A stretch of 64,000 bases of DNA from Bradyrhizobium sp. cir1 (GCF_014198245.1 NZ_JACIHE010000005.1:186001-250000); one strand, 5' to 3'. Shown: positions 43,724 through 52,309, counted from the first letter of the stretch. Translations and numbers: made by a program. The notes: a model not told the origin generated them from the letters alone.

Positions 43724-44070
43724 TGCATGTCCTGCGGTGTTGATTGATAGATGGCCTAGTTTAGCTCATACCCCAGCGCATTGTCCGTTTTTGGCCGAAG
43801 GCGGAGAGGCTCGGAAGCCGCCTTAGGTCCGGTCTCAAGGTCTCGACCGGATGTCGGTCTGGGCCGATCCGAACGGCGCTGTTGGACCCGAAGCTGACTT
43901 CAGTTTGTATCGGGGCTTGGAGTCTGAGCAGAGGCGCACAGTTTCCCAATTGAAGTGCCCTTGGGCAACATTGCGCACCTGCTCAGCTTCCAGACAACTG
44001 GAGCAACTCATCGGCAATCCAACCGACAGGTCTGGCGTCAGATGCGGACGGAGCTTTAGAGCCAAGCGGA
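43724..44070. other. Non-coding stretch before the peptide-export locus
   Basis: About 350 bases with no convincing gene on either strand. It contains GC-rich fragments like those found between rhizobial genes (for example around 43785-43830). It marks the left edge of the bacteriocin-like locus. Confidence 0.5.
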
Positions 44071-44097
44071 AGAGGCCGCCGAACGCGGCGACCTCTT
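44071..44097 (-). terminator. Hairpin after peptide cassette, copy 1
   Basis: On the minus strand the arms AAGAGGTCGCCG and CGGCGGCCTCTT pair around a four-base loop, 13 bases after the 75-residue peptide gene. The T-run after it is weak compared with copy 2, so termination may be partial. Confidence 0.65.
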
Positions 44098-44109
44098 GGA
44101 AGAACTAGC

Positions 44110-44337
44110 TTACAAAGGCGGCTGCCCCGGCCCCGACCCCGGGCCAAACGGGCCGCGCAGGTTGCCCGGGCCCTGCAAGCCGCCAAAGATGAAGCCGCCG
44201 ACCCACTGGACGGCGTCCTTGATGGCGCCGCCGATGGCGCGGAAGGCGTCGCCGAGCCAGTTGCCGCCGACGACTGTTTCGAGTTCCGCATCGTTCAGTT
44301 CGATGATTTCCGGTTTTGCATGTTCCAGGTTCAGCAT
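44110..44337 (-). CDS. Double-glycine-leader peptide B, copy 1
   Basis: A 75-residue precursor. The leader is 25 residues, ending IIELNDAELETVVGG, the pattern cut by C39 peptidases after GG. The predicted 50-residue mature peptide starts NWLGDAFRAIGGAIKDAV, an amphipathic helix with a GxxxG motif (GFIFG), and ends in a Gly/Pro-rich tail (LRGPFGPGSGPGQPPL). This resembles one partner of a two-peptide bacteriocin. A strong GAGGAG ribosome site lies before ATG 44337. It is 57 bases downstream of peptide A copy 1 and in the same direction as the exporter operon. It differs from copy 2 at residues 9 (Pro/Ser), 44 (Gln/Leu) and 51 (Phe/Ala). Antibacterial function is inferred. Confidence 0.88.
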   Translation of the reverse strand: MLNLEHAKPEIIELNDAELETVVGGNWLGDAFRAIGGAIKDAVQWVGGFIFGGLQGPGNLRGPFGPGSGPGQPPL

Positions 44338-44394
44338 GTTGGTCGCTCCTCTTCAGATCATGTATGTGATGAAAACGTTTGAACGTGTGGTTTC

Positions 44395-44574
44395 TCAGCG
44401 GTGGAAGATGCCACCAGGCAACCAGGGGTTCGGCCCCGCCGGCTGATGGGTCGTGATCTTTCCATCCACAATCCACGGACCGATGCAGCCTCCATCATTG
44501 ATGAAGCCACCGCACACGGACTCCAATTCACGGTCGTCCAGCTCCTTACAGTCTCGATTGCTGCGCTCAGTCAT
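44395..44574 (-). CDS. Double-glycine-leader peptide A, copy 1
   Basis: A 59-residue precursor. The 23-residue leader ends ELDDRELESVCGG, matching peptide B's leader pattern. The predicted 36-residue mature peptide begins FINDGGCIGPWIVDGKITTH and ends PNPWLPGGIFHR; it has one Cys, so no internal disulfide is possible. GGGAG lies before ATG 44574. The mature part is identical to copy 2 at the protein level; the only differences (residues 9 and 10, Cys-Lys versus Arg-Arg) are in the leader. It is the first gene of the cassette, with a CRP-like operator 80 bases upstream. Confidence 0.85.
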   Translation of the reverse strand: MTERSNRDCKELDDRELESVCGGFINDGGCIGPWIVDGKITTHQPAGPNPWLPGGIFHR

Positions 44575-44595
44575 TTGTGTCTCCCGCTTGCCAAC

Positions 44596-44611
44596 GAGGG
44601 GCCATCCCCTC
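44596..44611 (-). promoter_or_regulatory. 5' leader hairpin of peptide cassette, copy 1
   Basis: Perfect six-base arms GAGGGG and CCCCTC around ATGG, 22 bases before the peptide A start. It is identical in copy 2. It may affect mRNA stability or ribosome access. Confidence 0.55.
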
Positions 44612-44654
44612 TCATCTGGTGGTCTCAGGAGTACTGCGGGCGGTTTGTTTAGGC

Positions 44655-44670
44655 TGTGATACCCATCACA
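44655..44670. promoter_or_regulatory. CRP-like operator, copy 1
   Basis: TGTGATACCCATCACA is a perfect TGTGA-N6-TCACA palindrome, the CRP/FNR-family consensus. It ends 80 bases before the peptide A start, the same distance as in copy 2. A TACTCC box 29 bases downstream of it could be the -10 element, which would place the site near -41.5 (class II activation, inference). Confidence 0.75.
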
Positions 44671-44848
44671 GAGGCAAGCGGCTGCTTTTCTTCCGCGAAA
44701 TGATGGCCAAGTTTCGCACCTGCACTGCGGTTCCAGAGCCTGTAGATAACGACTTAAGGTGCGGAAAACGTTCGATTTGAGCTAGCCTCCGAAGCCTAAC
44801 CCGAGCTTGAGCTTTTTCTCGGAGCGAATGGATCGGGGGTTGCCGCCA

Positions 44849-47737
44849 CTAGAGCATCTGCCGCTGCGCAAACGCCGAAAAAGCACCGGCAGCGGCGGTC
44901 AACTCCTCGAACGTGCCGCTTTCGACGATCTTGCCGTCGACCAGCACGATGATCCGATCCGCCCTCTTCACGGTGCTCAGCCGGTGAGCGATGACGATCC
45001 GAGTAACATTCAAATTTTCCAAGGCATCACTAACGATGGCTTGGGATCGATTGTCGAGCGAGCTCGTCGCCTCGTCGAACAGCAGGACGCGCGGGCGTCG
45101 CGCGATGGCGCGCGCGATCATGATGCGCTGACGTTGTCCTCCTGAAAGCGTACTGACGCCTTCGGATATCTGGGTCAACATGCCCATCGGCATGGCCTTG
45201 ATGTCCTCTTCAATGCCGGCGAGCCGGGCGGCTTCCCAGACCTGATCGAGCGGCAGCCGAAGTCCGCCAGAGATATTCTCGTAGATGCTCCCGTTAGCCA
45301 GTCTGGCGCTCTGCAAGACAACACCAAGCTGGCGCCGCAAGGCGCTCGCATCCAGCGTCTCGATCGATTTTCCGTCGTAGAACACCGCGCCCGATTCCGG
45401 CCGCTCGAACCCCAGCAGCAGCCGGAACAGGGACGATTTGCCGCTTCCGGATGGACCGACGAGCGCGACGTATTCGCCCGGCGCGATCTTCAATGTGACG
45501 TTGTCGAGCACCAGAGGGCCGCTCGACAGATACCGGAACGACACGCGCGCAAGCTCGATCGAACCGGACAGTTCTCCCGGCGCCTTGCGCTCGTCTGAAA
45601 TCTCCGTCGGGCTCGCGATCAGAGGCCGCAACCGGAGCAGCGGCGGTATTGCGATCAGCGCCTCACTCACACCGCTCGCCCAGGAGCCGACGGCCCCCAT
45701 CGATTGCCCGAAGGCGGAAAAGAACGCGAAGAATGTGCCTAGATCCGTGAGCAGGTTGCTGTTCGAATAGGATGCGTAGGCAAAAATGATCAGTGTCGCG
45801 AGGGTTGGAAAGGCCGTCTCGAACGCGCCAAGGCCGTTGCTGGCAACTTGCGAGCAGACGAAATATTGCTTTTGCGTCGCGAACTGCTTCGACCAAATTC
45901 CGAGCGCGCGCCCGGTCGCTCCCGACACCCGCAACTTGCCGACACCCATCAGCAACTGGAGGACGAATCCGCTGACCTTGCCCTGCTGGGTGAAGTGCTT
46001 GTTCTCGTGATAGAGCCGCAGCAGGTTGGTGGAAATGATGGCGGCTGCCCTGACGAATGTCAGTCCAATCGCGAGCAAGGCCAGCTTCGGGCTGTAGTAG
46101 ACCATCAAGCCGAGGCTGAAGATACAGAACAGGCCAGCGATCATGCCGCGCAACGCGTGGCCTGTCAGGGCACGCCGCGCGGCGTCGATGCCCATCGCGC
46201 GGTCGACCAGCTCGCCCGCCGTGAATTCCCGGAAGATCGCGGTGGGCAACCTGAGCAGGCGATCGATCAACGCCGACTGCAATCGCCAGTCGATCGTCGC
46301 TTCCATGCGGAGCATGACAAGCCCCTGCATGACTTGGACGCTGGCTACCGCCAGTGCCGTCAGGCCAAGCGCGAGAGCGCAGAAGACGAGCTGGTCGAGC
46401 TCCGATCTCGGGATGATCGAGCTGATCAGCAGGTTGGTGACAAAGGGAGTCACCAGCGACAGAAGCCCGATCACCACGACCGCCAATGCGATGCGCAGAC
46501 CGCTGCCACGCGCATAGCGTAGGGCAAATTCAAGAAGATCCCTGAACTTCAGGGAGCGTGACGGCAGCGGCGGATAGAACATCGCCGCGTCCGGAGCGAT
46601 CTGCGCCGCCACGGCGCGATTGACCGGCCAACGCGCTTTCGTCAGCGGATCGATCATGATGTAGCCGCGGCGCGGCTCGTAGACCAGGGCGACCGGGTCG
46701 CGCTTCTCGCCGAACCAGCCGACCAGTGGGCCGGCATCGGTTCGCCACCAGCGTGACCGCAGCAGAACCTGCCGCAGCCGAAGACGGGCATCGAGCGCGA
46801 TTTGCGTCAGGCCAGCGAATTCCTGCCGGCTGCCGTCGATCCGACCGGAGACCGCAATAGGCGTGCGCATCGCGCTTCCGACAAGCTGGCAGGCGCCGGC
46901 CAGCCGGTCGGAATATGATGCATCGACCGCGTCATGATCAAAGCGACGCCCGATGATGCCGGACAGGCGGTCGAAAGCTTCCATGGACTGCGACGCCGCG
47001 AGAGCGTTCCGGCTCACCAGACGCTCGCTCTCGGCGAGCCTCTCATCCTCCAGAATGCGCTGGACGCAGGCGACGAAGCTCTGGTGGAGTTGATCGATTG
47101 CCGGCCAGACCGACGCCGGCGCAACGCTGGTTGCGATCACGCCGCAGCCTTCCGGGCCCGCCTCGACCCACAAGCCCGAGGTGAGCGGCAGCGGCCGGCT
47201 TCCGGCCGCATAAGAAAGGGCGACGCCCATCAGTCTGAGGTCGCCGCGCTCCACCGTCAGCCAGAGCAGCCCGCGCATGGGTCCCCGGGCGCATTCGTTC
47301 GGGGAAAATCGGGCTTCGCCCTCCGGCAACTCGGCCATCTGCCAGTGCGGCGCAGGTCCCGCGACGAAGCGCGCCAACCGCTCGATCCAGCGCGTGGCTT
47401 GAGCTGCCGACCTCAGATCCGACCTGGATCGCGCCGATGTGCGCGTGCCGTCGGTGCCGACTGCGATGAAGCTGATGCCGCGTCCTGCAGACGCCGCGAG
47501 CGCCGGGAGATCGGGGACAACATCGCCGCTTTCGATTCGAAACAGATGGTGTCTGCTTCCGTATTCGCCATCGTCGACGTCGACAGCGAAGATGTCGAGA
47601 TGACCGGCGACAACCTCCAGCACATGGCCGTGGTGATCAAGCAGGACGGGCCTGCGACCATCGAGCGCCATGTCGACCGGAAGCTCCGCCGAGACGAGGC
47701 TCGCGCCCGACACAATGTTTTCAGCCGAACGGGTCAT
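44849..47737 (-). CDS. NHLM-type bacteriocin ABC transporter 2 (no peptidase domain)
   Basis: A 962-residue ABC exporter. The first 400 or so residues form a long soluble region found in NHLM-system ABC2 proteins, without a C39 peptidase. Then comes a six-helix membrane domain (about 415-700, beginning GLRIALAVVVIGLLSLVTPF) and a complete ATPase: Walker [21 protein letters not shown], signature STLSGGQRQRIMIARAIA, Walker B VLLFDEATSSLD and the switch His in VIAHRLSTVK. It overlaps the upstream transporter gene by four bases, so translation is coupled. It is the last gene of the exporter operon and is followed, 274 bases on, by peptide A copy 1. It should act with ABC1 and the HlyD adaptor in the inner membrane. 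Confidence 0.9.
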   Translation of the reverse strand: MTRSAENIVSGASLVSAELPVDMALDGRRPVLLDHHGHVLEVVAGHLDIFAVDVDDGEYGSRHHLFRIESGDVVPDLPALAASAGRGISFIAVGTDGTRTSARSRSDLRSAAQATRWIERLARFVAGPAPHWQMAELPEGEARFSPNECARGPMRGLLWLTVERGDLRLMGVALSYAAGSRPLPLTSGLWVEAGPEGCGVIATSVAPASVWPAIDQLHQSFVACVQRILEDERLAESERLVSRNALAASQSMEAFDRLSGIIGRRFDHDAVDASYSDRLAGACQLVGSAMRTPIAVSGRIDGSRQEFAGLTQIALDARLRLRQVLLRSRWWRTDAGPLVGWFGEKRDPVALVYEPRRGYIMIDPLTKARWPVNRAVAAQIAPDAAMFYPPLPSRSLKFRDLLEFALRYARGSGLRIALAVVVIGLLSLVTPFVTNLLISSIIPRSELDQLVFCALALGLTALAVASVQVMQGLVMLRMEATIDWRLQSALIDRLLRLPTAIFREFTAGELVDRAMGIDAARRALTGHALRGMIAGLFCIFSLGLMVYYSPKLALLAIGLTFVRAAAIISTNLLRLYHENKHFTQQGKVSGFVLQLLMGVGKLRVSGATGRALGIWSKQFATQKQYFVCSQVASNGLGAFETAFPTLATLIIFAYASYSNSNLLTDLGTFFAFFSAFGQSMGAVGSWASGVSEALIAIPPLLRLRPLIASPTEISDERKAPGELSGSIELARVSFRYLSSGPLVLDNVTLKIAPGEYVALVGPSGSGKSSLFRLLLGFERPESGAVFYDGKSIETLDASALRRQLGVVLQSARLANGSIYENISGGLRLPLDQVWEAARLAGIEEDIKAMPMGMLTQISEGVSTLSGGQRQRIMIARAIARRPRVLLFDEATSSLDNRSQAIVSDALENLNVTRIVIAHRLSTVKRADRIIVLVDGKIVESGTFEELTAAAGAFSAFAQRQML

Positions 47738-49899
47738 TCCTGGGACACCAGCCTTGCGTATTCGCCGTCAAGGGCGAGGAGGCTCTCGTGCGTCCCTCGC
47801 TCGACAACCTTGCCTTGCCGCAACACGATGATCTCGTCGCAATCCCTGATCGTGCTCAGACGATGCGCGATGATGATACAGGTGCAGCCGGATCGGCGCA
47901 GATTATCGTCGATCGTCTTCTCCGTGACCGGATCGAGCGCTGCCGTGGCTTCATCGAGAACGATGACGGAAGGGCGGCCGACGAGAGCACGCGCGATCTC
48001 GATGCGCTGACGCTGCCCGCCGCTGAAATTCGTTCCACCCTCGCTGACGTAAGTATCGTAATTGCCGGCCCTGATGGCGATCTCACCCTGGATCTGCCCG
48101 TCTTGCAGCGCCCTGGTCAGATCGACATCCGGCGTCGTCCGGTCCCAGAGCGTGAGATTGTCTCGCACCGTGCCCTCGAACAGGAAGATATCCTGGTCCA
48201 CATAGGCTACGGAGTTGGCGAGGATTTCGGGCGGCACGTCCCCAAGCGGGGCTCCGTCGATCAGGATCTCCCCGGACCACGGCCTGTTGAGGCCGCAAAT
48301 CAGGCGGCCAAGCGTCGATTTGCCACTTCCGGACGCGCCGACAATCGCCACCCGCGATCCCGGGCTGATGGCAATCGAAAGGTCGGAGATCAGCGGAGGC
48401 TCGAGCAGCGAATAGCCGAATTGTACATTCCTCAGTTCGACGCGTCCGATGAGCTTGGCGGGGAAACGCTTTTCGGATCCGCCATCCTTCGGCTTGTCGC
48501 CGAGCGGATAGTTGTAGACGTCTTCGAGGCGGTCGAGTGCGCCCCGGATCAATTGAAAGCCGCTGGCCTGATTGACGAGCGCCGAAACAGGCTCCGAGAA
48601 GCTTGCCATCAGCGCCTGGAACGCCACGAGGCTGCCGAGCGTCAGCGAGCCTTCAATTACCCGCAAGCCTCCAAAGCTGAGGATCGCCATCATGGTCAAT
48701 CCGGAGATCAGCGTCGGGATCATGTCGAGCATGATCGACGACGAGGCGAGGTCGCGCTCTGCATTGAGAAGCTTGGCCTGAATGCCAGACCACTGCCCGA
48801 ACGCCTCGTCCTCGAGGCCACTTGCCTTGATCGTCTCAATGCTCCTGACGATGCTGACCACCGCCCCCAGCGACTTTCCGCGCTCTTGCGAGAGCCCGCG
48901 GCTGAGATCCTCCCGGCGTCGGTGTGACAGGCGCAAGAACAGCACGTTGAGCAGCGACAAGGCAATACAGATCGCGGCAAGCCACAGATCGTAGACCGCC
49001 ATGGCGAACGCAAAGAACACGACGGAGGTGAGGTTGAGCGCATTCGCAGCAATGCCGCCTGCAAGCAGTCGGGCAATCTGCTCGTTGGCAGCAACGCGCA
49101 TCGCGATATCGCCGGCGTGGCGCTGGGTGAAGAACTCCATCGGCAATACCATCACCCGCCAGAGGAAGCGGCTGATCATCACCACCGACAGCTTCGTCTG
49201 CAGCCGCAGCAGCAGGGATTGCTGGAGCAACACCAGAATAGTTCGGATCAGTACGGTGGCGGCCATGCCGACCAGGAGAGGGCGCAACCATCCATCCAAA
49301 TGCTGGATCAGGATGTCGTCGATGAAGATCTTCGAAAAGCTCGCGGCCACGAGCCCCGGAAGAACCATGACGAAGCTGAGCAGGAGAAGCAGCCCGACAG
49401 CTGCCTTCGATCCGCGCAGCTCACGGACCAGCAGGCGCACTCCGCCAGGCTTGCTTCCTTGCGCAACGAACCCGGCGGTCGGCTCCAAAACCAGTACGAC
49501 GCCGGTGAAGCTCCTGTCGAGCTCGTCGAGCCCGATTCGCCTTCGCCCAAAGGCCGGGTCGTTGATGTAGGCAAACTTTCCATCGAGCCCCTCGAGAACG
49601 ACGAAATGATTGAGGTTCCAGTGGATGATGCAGGGCGTGGGCGTCGCGCGCAGCGTCGTGACCTCCTGCCGAAAGCCCTTGGCGGACAGGCCGAAGCGGC
49701 GCGCCGCCCTGACGATGTTGCTCGCCTTGCTGCCATCGCGCGATACGCCGCATTCGACGCGCAACTGCTCGAGCGGCACCCACCGGCCATAATGCGCCAG
49801 CACCATGGCGAGACAGGCCGCGCCGCATTCCGCCGCTTCCATCTGCAGGACGGTGGGTGTCTTCTTGACCCCCGGAGCAGGCTTGGCAGGACTATCCAT
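47734..49899 (-). CDS. NHLM-type peptidase-containing bacteriocin ABC transporter 1
   Basis: A 721-residue PCAT exporter. An N-terminal C39 peptidase (about residues 13-140) has its catalytic Cys in LQMEAAECGAACLAMVLAHY, His in IIHWNLNHFVVLEG and Asp in YINDPAFG, all intact. It should cut the double-glycine leaders of the neighbouring peptides. The membrane domain (about 165-450) and the ATPase follow: Walker [18 protein letters not shown], signature TNFSGGQRQRIEIARAL (Phe instead of Leu before SGGQ), Walker B VIVLDEATAALD. It overlaps the HlyD gene by eight bases and the second transporter by four. It sits in the inner membrane with the peptidase in the cytoplasm. Confidence 0.93.
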   Translation of the reverse strand: MDSPAKPAPGVKKTPTVLQMEAAECGAACLAMVLAHYGRWVPLEQLRVECGVSRDGSKASNIVRAARRFGLSAKGFRQEVTTLRATPTPCIIHWNLNHFVVLEGLDGKFAYINDPAFGRRRIGLDELDRSFTGVVLVLEPTAGFVAQGSKPGGVRLLVRELRGSKAAVGLLLLLSFVMVLPGLVAASFSKIFIDDILIQHLDGWLRPLLVGMAATVLIRTILVLLQQSLLLRLQTKLSVVMISRFLWRVMVLPMEFFTQRHAGDIAMRVAANEQIARLLAGGIAANALNLTSVVFFAFAMAVYDLWLAAICIALSLLNVLFLRLSHRRREDLSRGLSQERGKSLGAVVSIVRSIETIKASGLEDEAFGQWSGIQAKLLNAERDLASSSIMLDMIPTLISGLTMMAILSFGGLRVIEGSLTLGSLVAFQALMASFSEPVSALVNQASGFQLIRGALDRLEDVYNYPLGDKPKDGGSEKRFPAKLIGRVELRNVQFGYSLLEPPLISDLSIAISPGSRVAIVGASGSGKSTLGRLICGLNRPWSGEILIDGAPLGDVPPEILANSVAYVDQDIFLFEGTVRDNLTLWDRTTPDVDLTRALQDGQIQGEIAIRAGNYDTYVSEGGTNFSGGQRQRIEIARALVGRPSVIVLDEATAALDPVTEKTIDDNLRRSGCTCIIIAHRLSTIRDCDEIIVLRQGKVVERGTHESLLALDGEYARLVSQE

Positions 49900-51157
49900 C
49901 GATCCCGGTCAGCTTCCTGATGAGAGGAACAACGAGATCCAGCGGACGCCGGTTTCGGGTGGTAATTTCGGCCTGGACGAGCGTGCCGCTGGTCAGATGA
50001 ACCTCTGGTCCCTTGCCGACGGCCCATCGATAGCCGCTTGTCGTCGTCTCGTCCCGCTCCAGGGATACGGCGACGGCATAGGGCGCGCCGTCATGGGAGA
50101 ACACCTTAACCAGCTGGTCGTTATGGAGCACCGCGGTCATGCCCTGCGGGGTGACGGGAAACTCCGACACGCTGGAGACGGTCCCGATCATCGTGCCGAA
50201 CTCCTCGCGCTTGACAGTGCTGGGCGCGATGCGCACCTGCGAGCCCGGCTTGACGCTCTTGCCCTGCTCGGCGGGGATATAAACCACCGCCTCGAGCTTC
50301 GAGCCCTCGTCTTCAATCAGAACCACCGGGGTGCCGACGGCGAGCACCGAACCGGTCGATATCTTGATCTCGACCACGCGCCCCGCGATCGGACTGAGAA
50401 TCTGCGAATTGCGCCCCAGGGTTCCGGCGAGTGCCTGCATCTCGCGGCGCGCATTGTTGGCCGCGAACTCGGCCTGCCGCAATTCACGCTCCCGCTGGGT
50501 TTGGAGATCGGATTTCTGTGCGTGCAGCTTGAGGATCTCGTTTTGCGAGTCCATCCGGCGCTGCTGCGCCTCGGTCAACTCGAGACGGCGATCATCCAGC
50601 GTCTTCCGCGTGGTCAGCCCCTTGGCCATGAGCTGCTCGAGATTCTTCACGTCGATATCCAGCGACTGAACGCGCTGCCCGGTCGCTTCGATGACCTTGT
50701 TGAAGGCGGCCTCGAGCTTTTCGAAATTGGAGGCCTTGGCCGCGAGCTCCGACCTGACGTTAGCGGCCATGTCGTCATGCTCGCGCTGACGCTCCTTGTA
50801 GGTCTCCACCGCATTTGCGTACTTCTGCTCGATGTCGGTCTGCGAGATCTGGGCAATCAACTGCCCGCGTTCGACATGATCGCCGACGGAAATGCTGAGC
50901 GAAGCGAGCCGTCCTTCCGCGGCGGAGACTGCATCGACGACGCGTCCGCTGCCGACCAGAATTCCCTGTCCCGACACGCGGGAGGGAATCCGGCCGTAGA
51001 TCCCCCAGATCAGCGCCGCAACCAGTGCGACCGTGACGACGGCGGCCAGGATCCAGTCGGCGGGCTTGGTGATCGCGACAAGATGGTCGAGTTCGTCTGG
51101 AGACGCCGCGCGCTGCAACGCGCTTGCACGAAAAATACGTTCGGGACCATCGGTCAT
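49892..51157 (-). CDS. NHLM-type HlyD secretion adaptor
   Basis: A 421-residue membrane fusion protein. A short cytoplasmic N-terminus is followed by one helix (WILAAVVTVALVAALIWGIY, about 34-53), a first lipoyl half (about 60-105), a long coiled-coil hairpin (about 110-250) and a returning barrel with SPIAGRVVEIKISTGSVLAV. Size and position match the HlyD component of NHLM bacteriocin systems. It joins the two ABC transporters to the cell envelope; no outer-membrane channel gene is nearby. It is the first gene of the minus-strand exporter operon and is divergent from an unknown gene at 51389. Confidence 0.9.
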   Translation of the reverse strand: MTDGPERIFRASALQRAASPDELDHLVAITKPADWILAAVVTVALVAALIWGIYGRIPSRVSGQGILVGSGRVVDAVSAAEGRLASLSISVGDHVERGQLIAQISQTDIEQKYANAVETYKERQREHDDMAANVRSELAAKASNFEKLEAAFNKVIEATGQRVQSLDIDVKNLEQLMAKGLTTRKTLDDRRLELTEAQQRRMDSQNEILKLHAQKSDLQTQRERELRQAEFAANNARREMQALAGTLGRNSQILSPIAGRVVEIKISTGSVLAVGTPVVLIEDEGSKLEAVVYIPAEQGKSVKPGSQVRIAPSTVKREEFGTMIGTVSSVSEFPVTPQGMTAVLHNDQLVKVFSHDGAPYAVAVSLERDETTTSGYRWAVGKGPEVHLTSGTLVQAEITTRNRRPLDLVVPLIRKLTGIDG

Positions 51158-51388
51158 GCTTCAAGTCTCCGCAAATGATCTCGGCACAACCACTTTCTGT
51201 TCGTCAAAAAATAAGCTTGGAACTTCCAGAGTAGGCTCCGATGATACATAGGAGCGAATTTTCCTACAACGGGTCGCGACCAGTCCTGGCGTCTGAGGCG
51301 GGCGCTGGCGGAAATGCGGTTGAGCGATCTCTTGTGCGGCGCTAAGCTATCGCCGTGATGGCGACGGGACTGCCGGCGGAGCGTTCGA

Positions 51389-51925
51389 GTGCGTCAAATG
51401 ATATCGCAACCGGATAGCGTGACACCTGCCGCGGCAGCCCGTGTGGTTGCAAATCGACTGGCGTTGCAATGCCTGGGGTTGCTGCTCGCGACGAAGATGT
51501 GCTTGGCCGGCATCCTCAGTCCCGCAGACCTGAAGCGAGTTGAAGATCTCAGGCCAATGTTCGCAGGCTTGATGGCGGACCTCGTCCAAACTTCCAAGCG
51601 GACCGACATACCCGCTGCGGACGCAGATTGCGTTAAAGCCACGGTCCAAAATCTCGCGGAGATTTCTCAAGAGCTTTCCAGTTTCGAATATCTGATTACG
51701 ATCGAGAAGGAATTGACGAGCGTTGGCGACAACGACCCGACCCGCGATGTGGTGAAATTTGCCATCGAGCAGTCGACCAATATTCTGACCAGCCAGCGCA
51801 GAAAGATCGCGCAACTTCCCGATCAGTGCGCGAGGTCAGCTCTGGCCTTGGCCAAGTCCCAGCAAGCAGTGCAGGTTATCGACGCGACAACCGGGATCTT
51901 GAGTTCCATTCGTTCCCGGCTTTGA
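51389..51925 (+). CDS. Hypothetical protein beside the exporter, candidate accessory or immunity
   Basis: A 178-residue protein. A hydrophobic stretch near residues 25-43 (LALQCLGLLLATKMCLAGIL) could be a late signal peptide or anchor, followed by a helical domain with two further Cys (DADCVKATV, PDQCARSALALAKSQQAVQV). No family is recognised. The start is GTG 51389 or ATG 51398. It lies between the exporter operon (divergent, 231 bases away) and peptide cassette copy 2 (same strand, about 110 bases before its operator). An immunity or accessory role is suggested by position only. Confidence 0.65.
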   Translation: MRQMISQPDSVTPAAAARVVANRLALQCLGLLLATKMCLAGILSPADLKRVEDLRPMFAGLMADLVQTSKRTDIPAADADCVKATVQNLAEISQELSSFEYLITIEKELTSVGDNDPTRDVVKFAIEQSTNILTSQRRKIAQLPDQCARSALALAKSQQAVQVIDATTGILSSIRSRL

Positions 51926-52033
51926 GGCGTCTGCGGGCTGGCCGCAATCTCCTCCGCAATATCCGCGAGAGTGGACGCCTATTCGAGCCGACGGCCGAGC
52001 CCCAACGCGCCGCCCGTCCCGCTCGGTAGTTCC

Positions 52034-52049
52034 TGTGACTCAAATCACG
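52034..52049. promoter_or_regulatory. CRP-like operator, copy 2
   Basis: TGTGACTCAAATCACG fits TGTGA-N6-TCAC[AG]. The half-sites match copy 1, but four of the six spacer bases differ. It ends 80 bases before the peptide A start, followed by AAACAAACCGCCCGC and a TACTCC box, as in copy 1. Confidence 0.7.
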
Positions 52050-52092
52050 GTCCAAACAAACCGCCCGCGGTACTCCTGAGACCACCAGATGA

Positions 52093-52108
52093 GAGGGGAT
52101 GGCCCCTC
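52093..52108 (+). promoter_or_regulatory. 5' leader hairpin of peptide cassette, copy 2
   Basis: Arms GAGGGG and CCCCTC around ATGG, identical to the hairpin at 44596-44611, 21 bases before the peptide A start. Confidence 0.55.
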
Positions 52109-52129
52109 GTTGGCAAGCGGGAGACACAA

Positions 52130-52309
52130 ATGACTGAGCGCAGCAATCGAGACCGTAGGGAACTGGACGACCGTGAATTGGAATCCGTGTGCGGCGGCTT
52201 CATCAATGACGGAGGCTGCATCGGTCCGTGGATTGTGGATGGAAAGATCACGACCCATCAGCCGGCCGGACCGAACCCCTGGTTGCCAGGTGGCATCTTC
52301 CACCGCTGA
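52130..52309 (+). CDS. Double-glycine-leader peptide A, copy 2
   Basis: A 59-residue precursor, leader ELDDRELESVCGG ending at residue 23. The predicted mature 36-mer (FINDGGCIGPWIVDGKITTH, ending PGGIFHR) is identical in sequence to copy 1. Leader residues 9-10 are Arg-Arg instead of Cys-Lys. The ribosome site GGGAG precedes ATG 52130. It shares its presumed promoter with peptide B copy 2, which follows after 49 bases. This copy is transcribed away from the exporter operon, so it depends on its own promoter. Confidence 0.88.
   Translation: MTERSNRDRRELDDRELESVCGGFINDGGCIGPWIVDGKITTHQPAGPNPWLPGGIFHR

Larger units (their letters stand above)
44071..44670 (-). repeat. Inverted duplication, copy 1: two-peptide cassette
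   Basis: This 600-base cassette (operator, 5' hairpin, 59-residue peptide gene, 75-residue peptide gene, end hairpin) is repeated in opposite orientation at 52034-52651. Most bases of the coding parts match. The similarity starts at the TGTGA operator and ends after the closing hairpin, so the duplicated unit equals one transcription unit. About 7.4 kb lies between the copies. Confidence 0.9.

Noticed and set aside
43724..44070. Gene fragments in the stretch left of the peptide cassette
   Set aside because: Only short frames with no motif on either strand.
44401..44652. 83-residue plus-strand frame over peptide A copy 1
   Set aside because: It is the complement of the peptide A gene. The minus-strand frame has a ribosome site, a leader motif and a conserved copy at 52130.
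44849..51157. Lantibiotic, lasso or YcaO-type modification system
   Set aside because: No LanM/LanB, lasso cyclase, YcaO or radical-SAM gene is encoded near the peptides, so unmodified peptides are the simpler reading.
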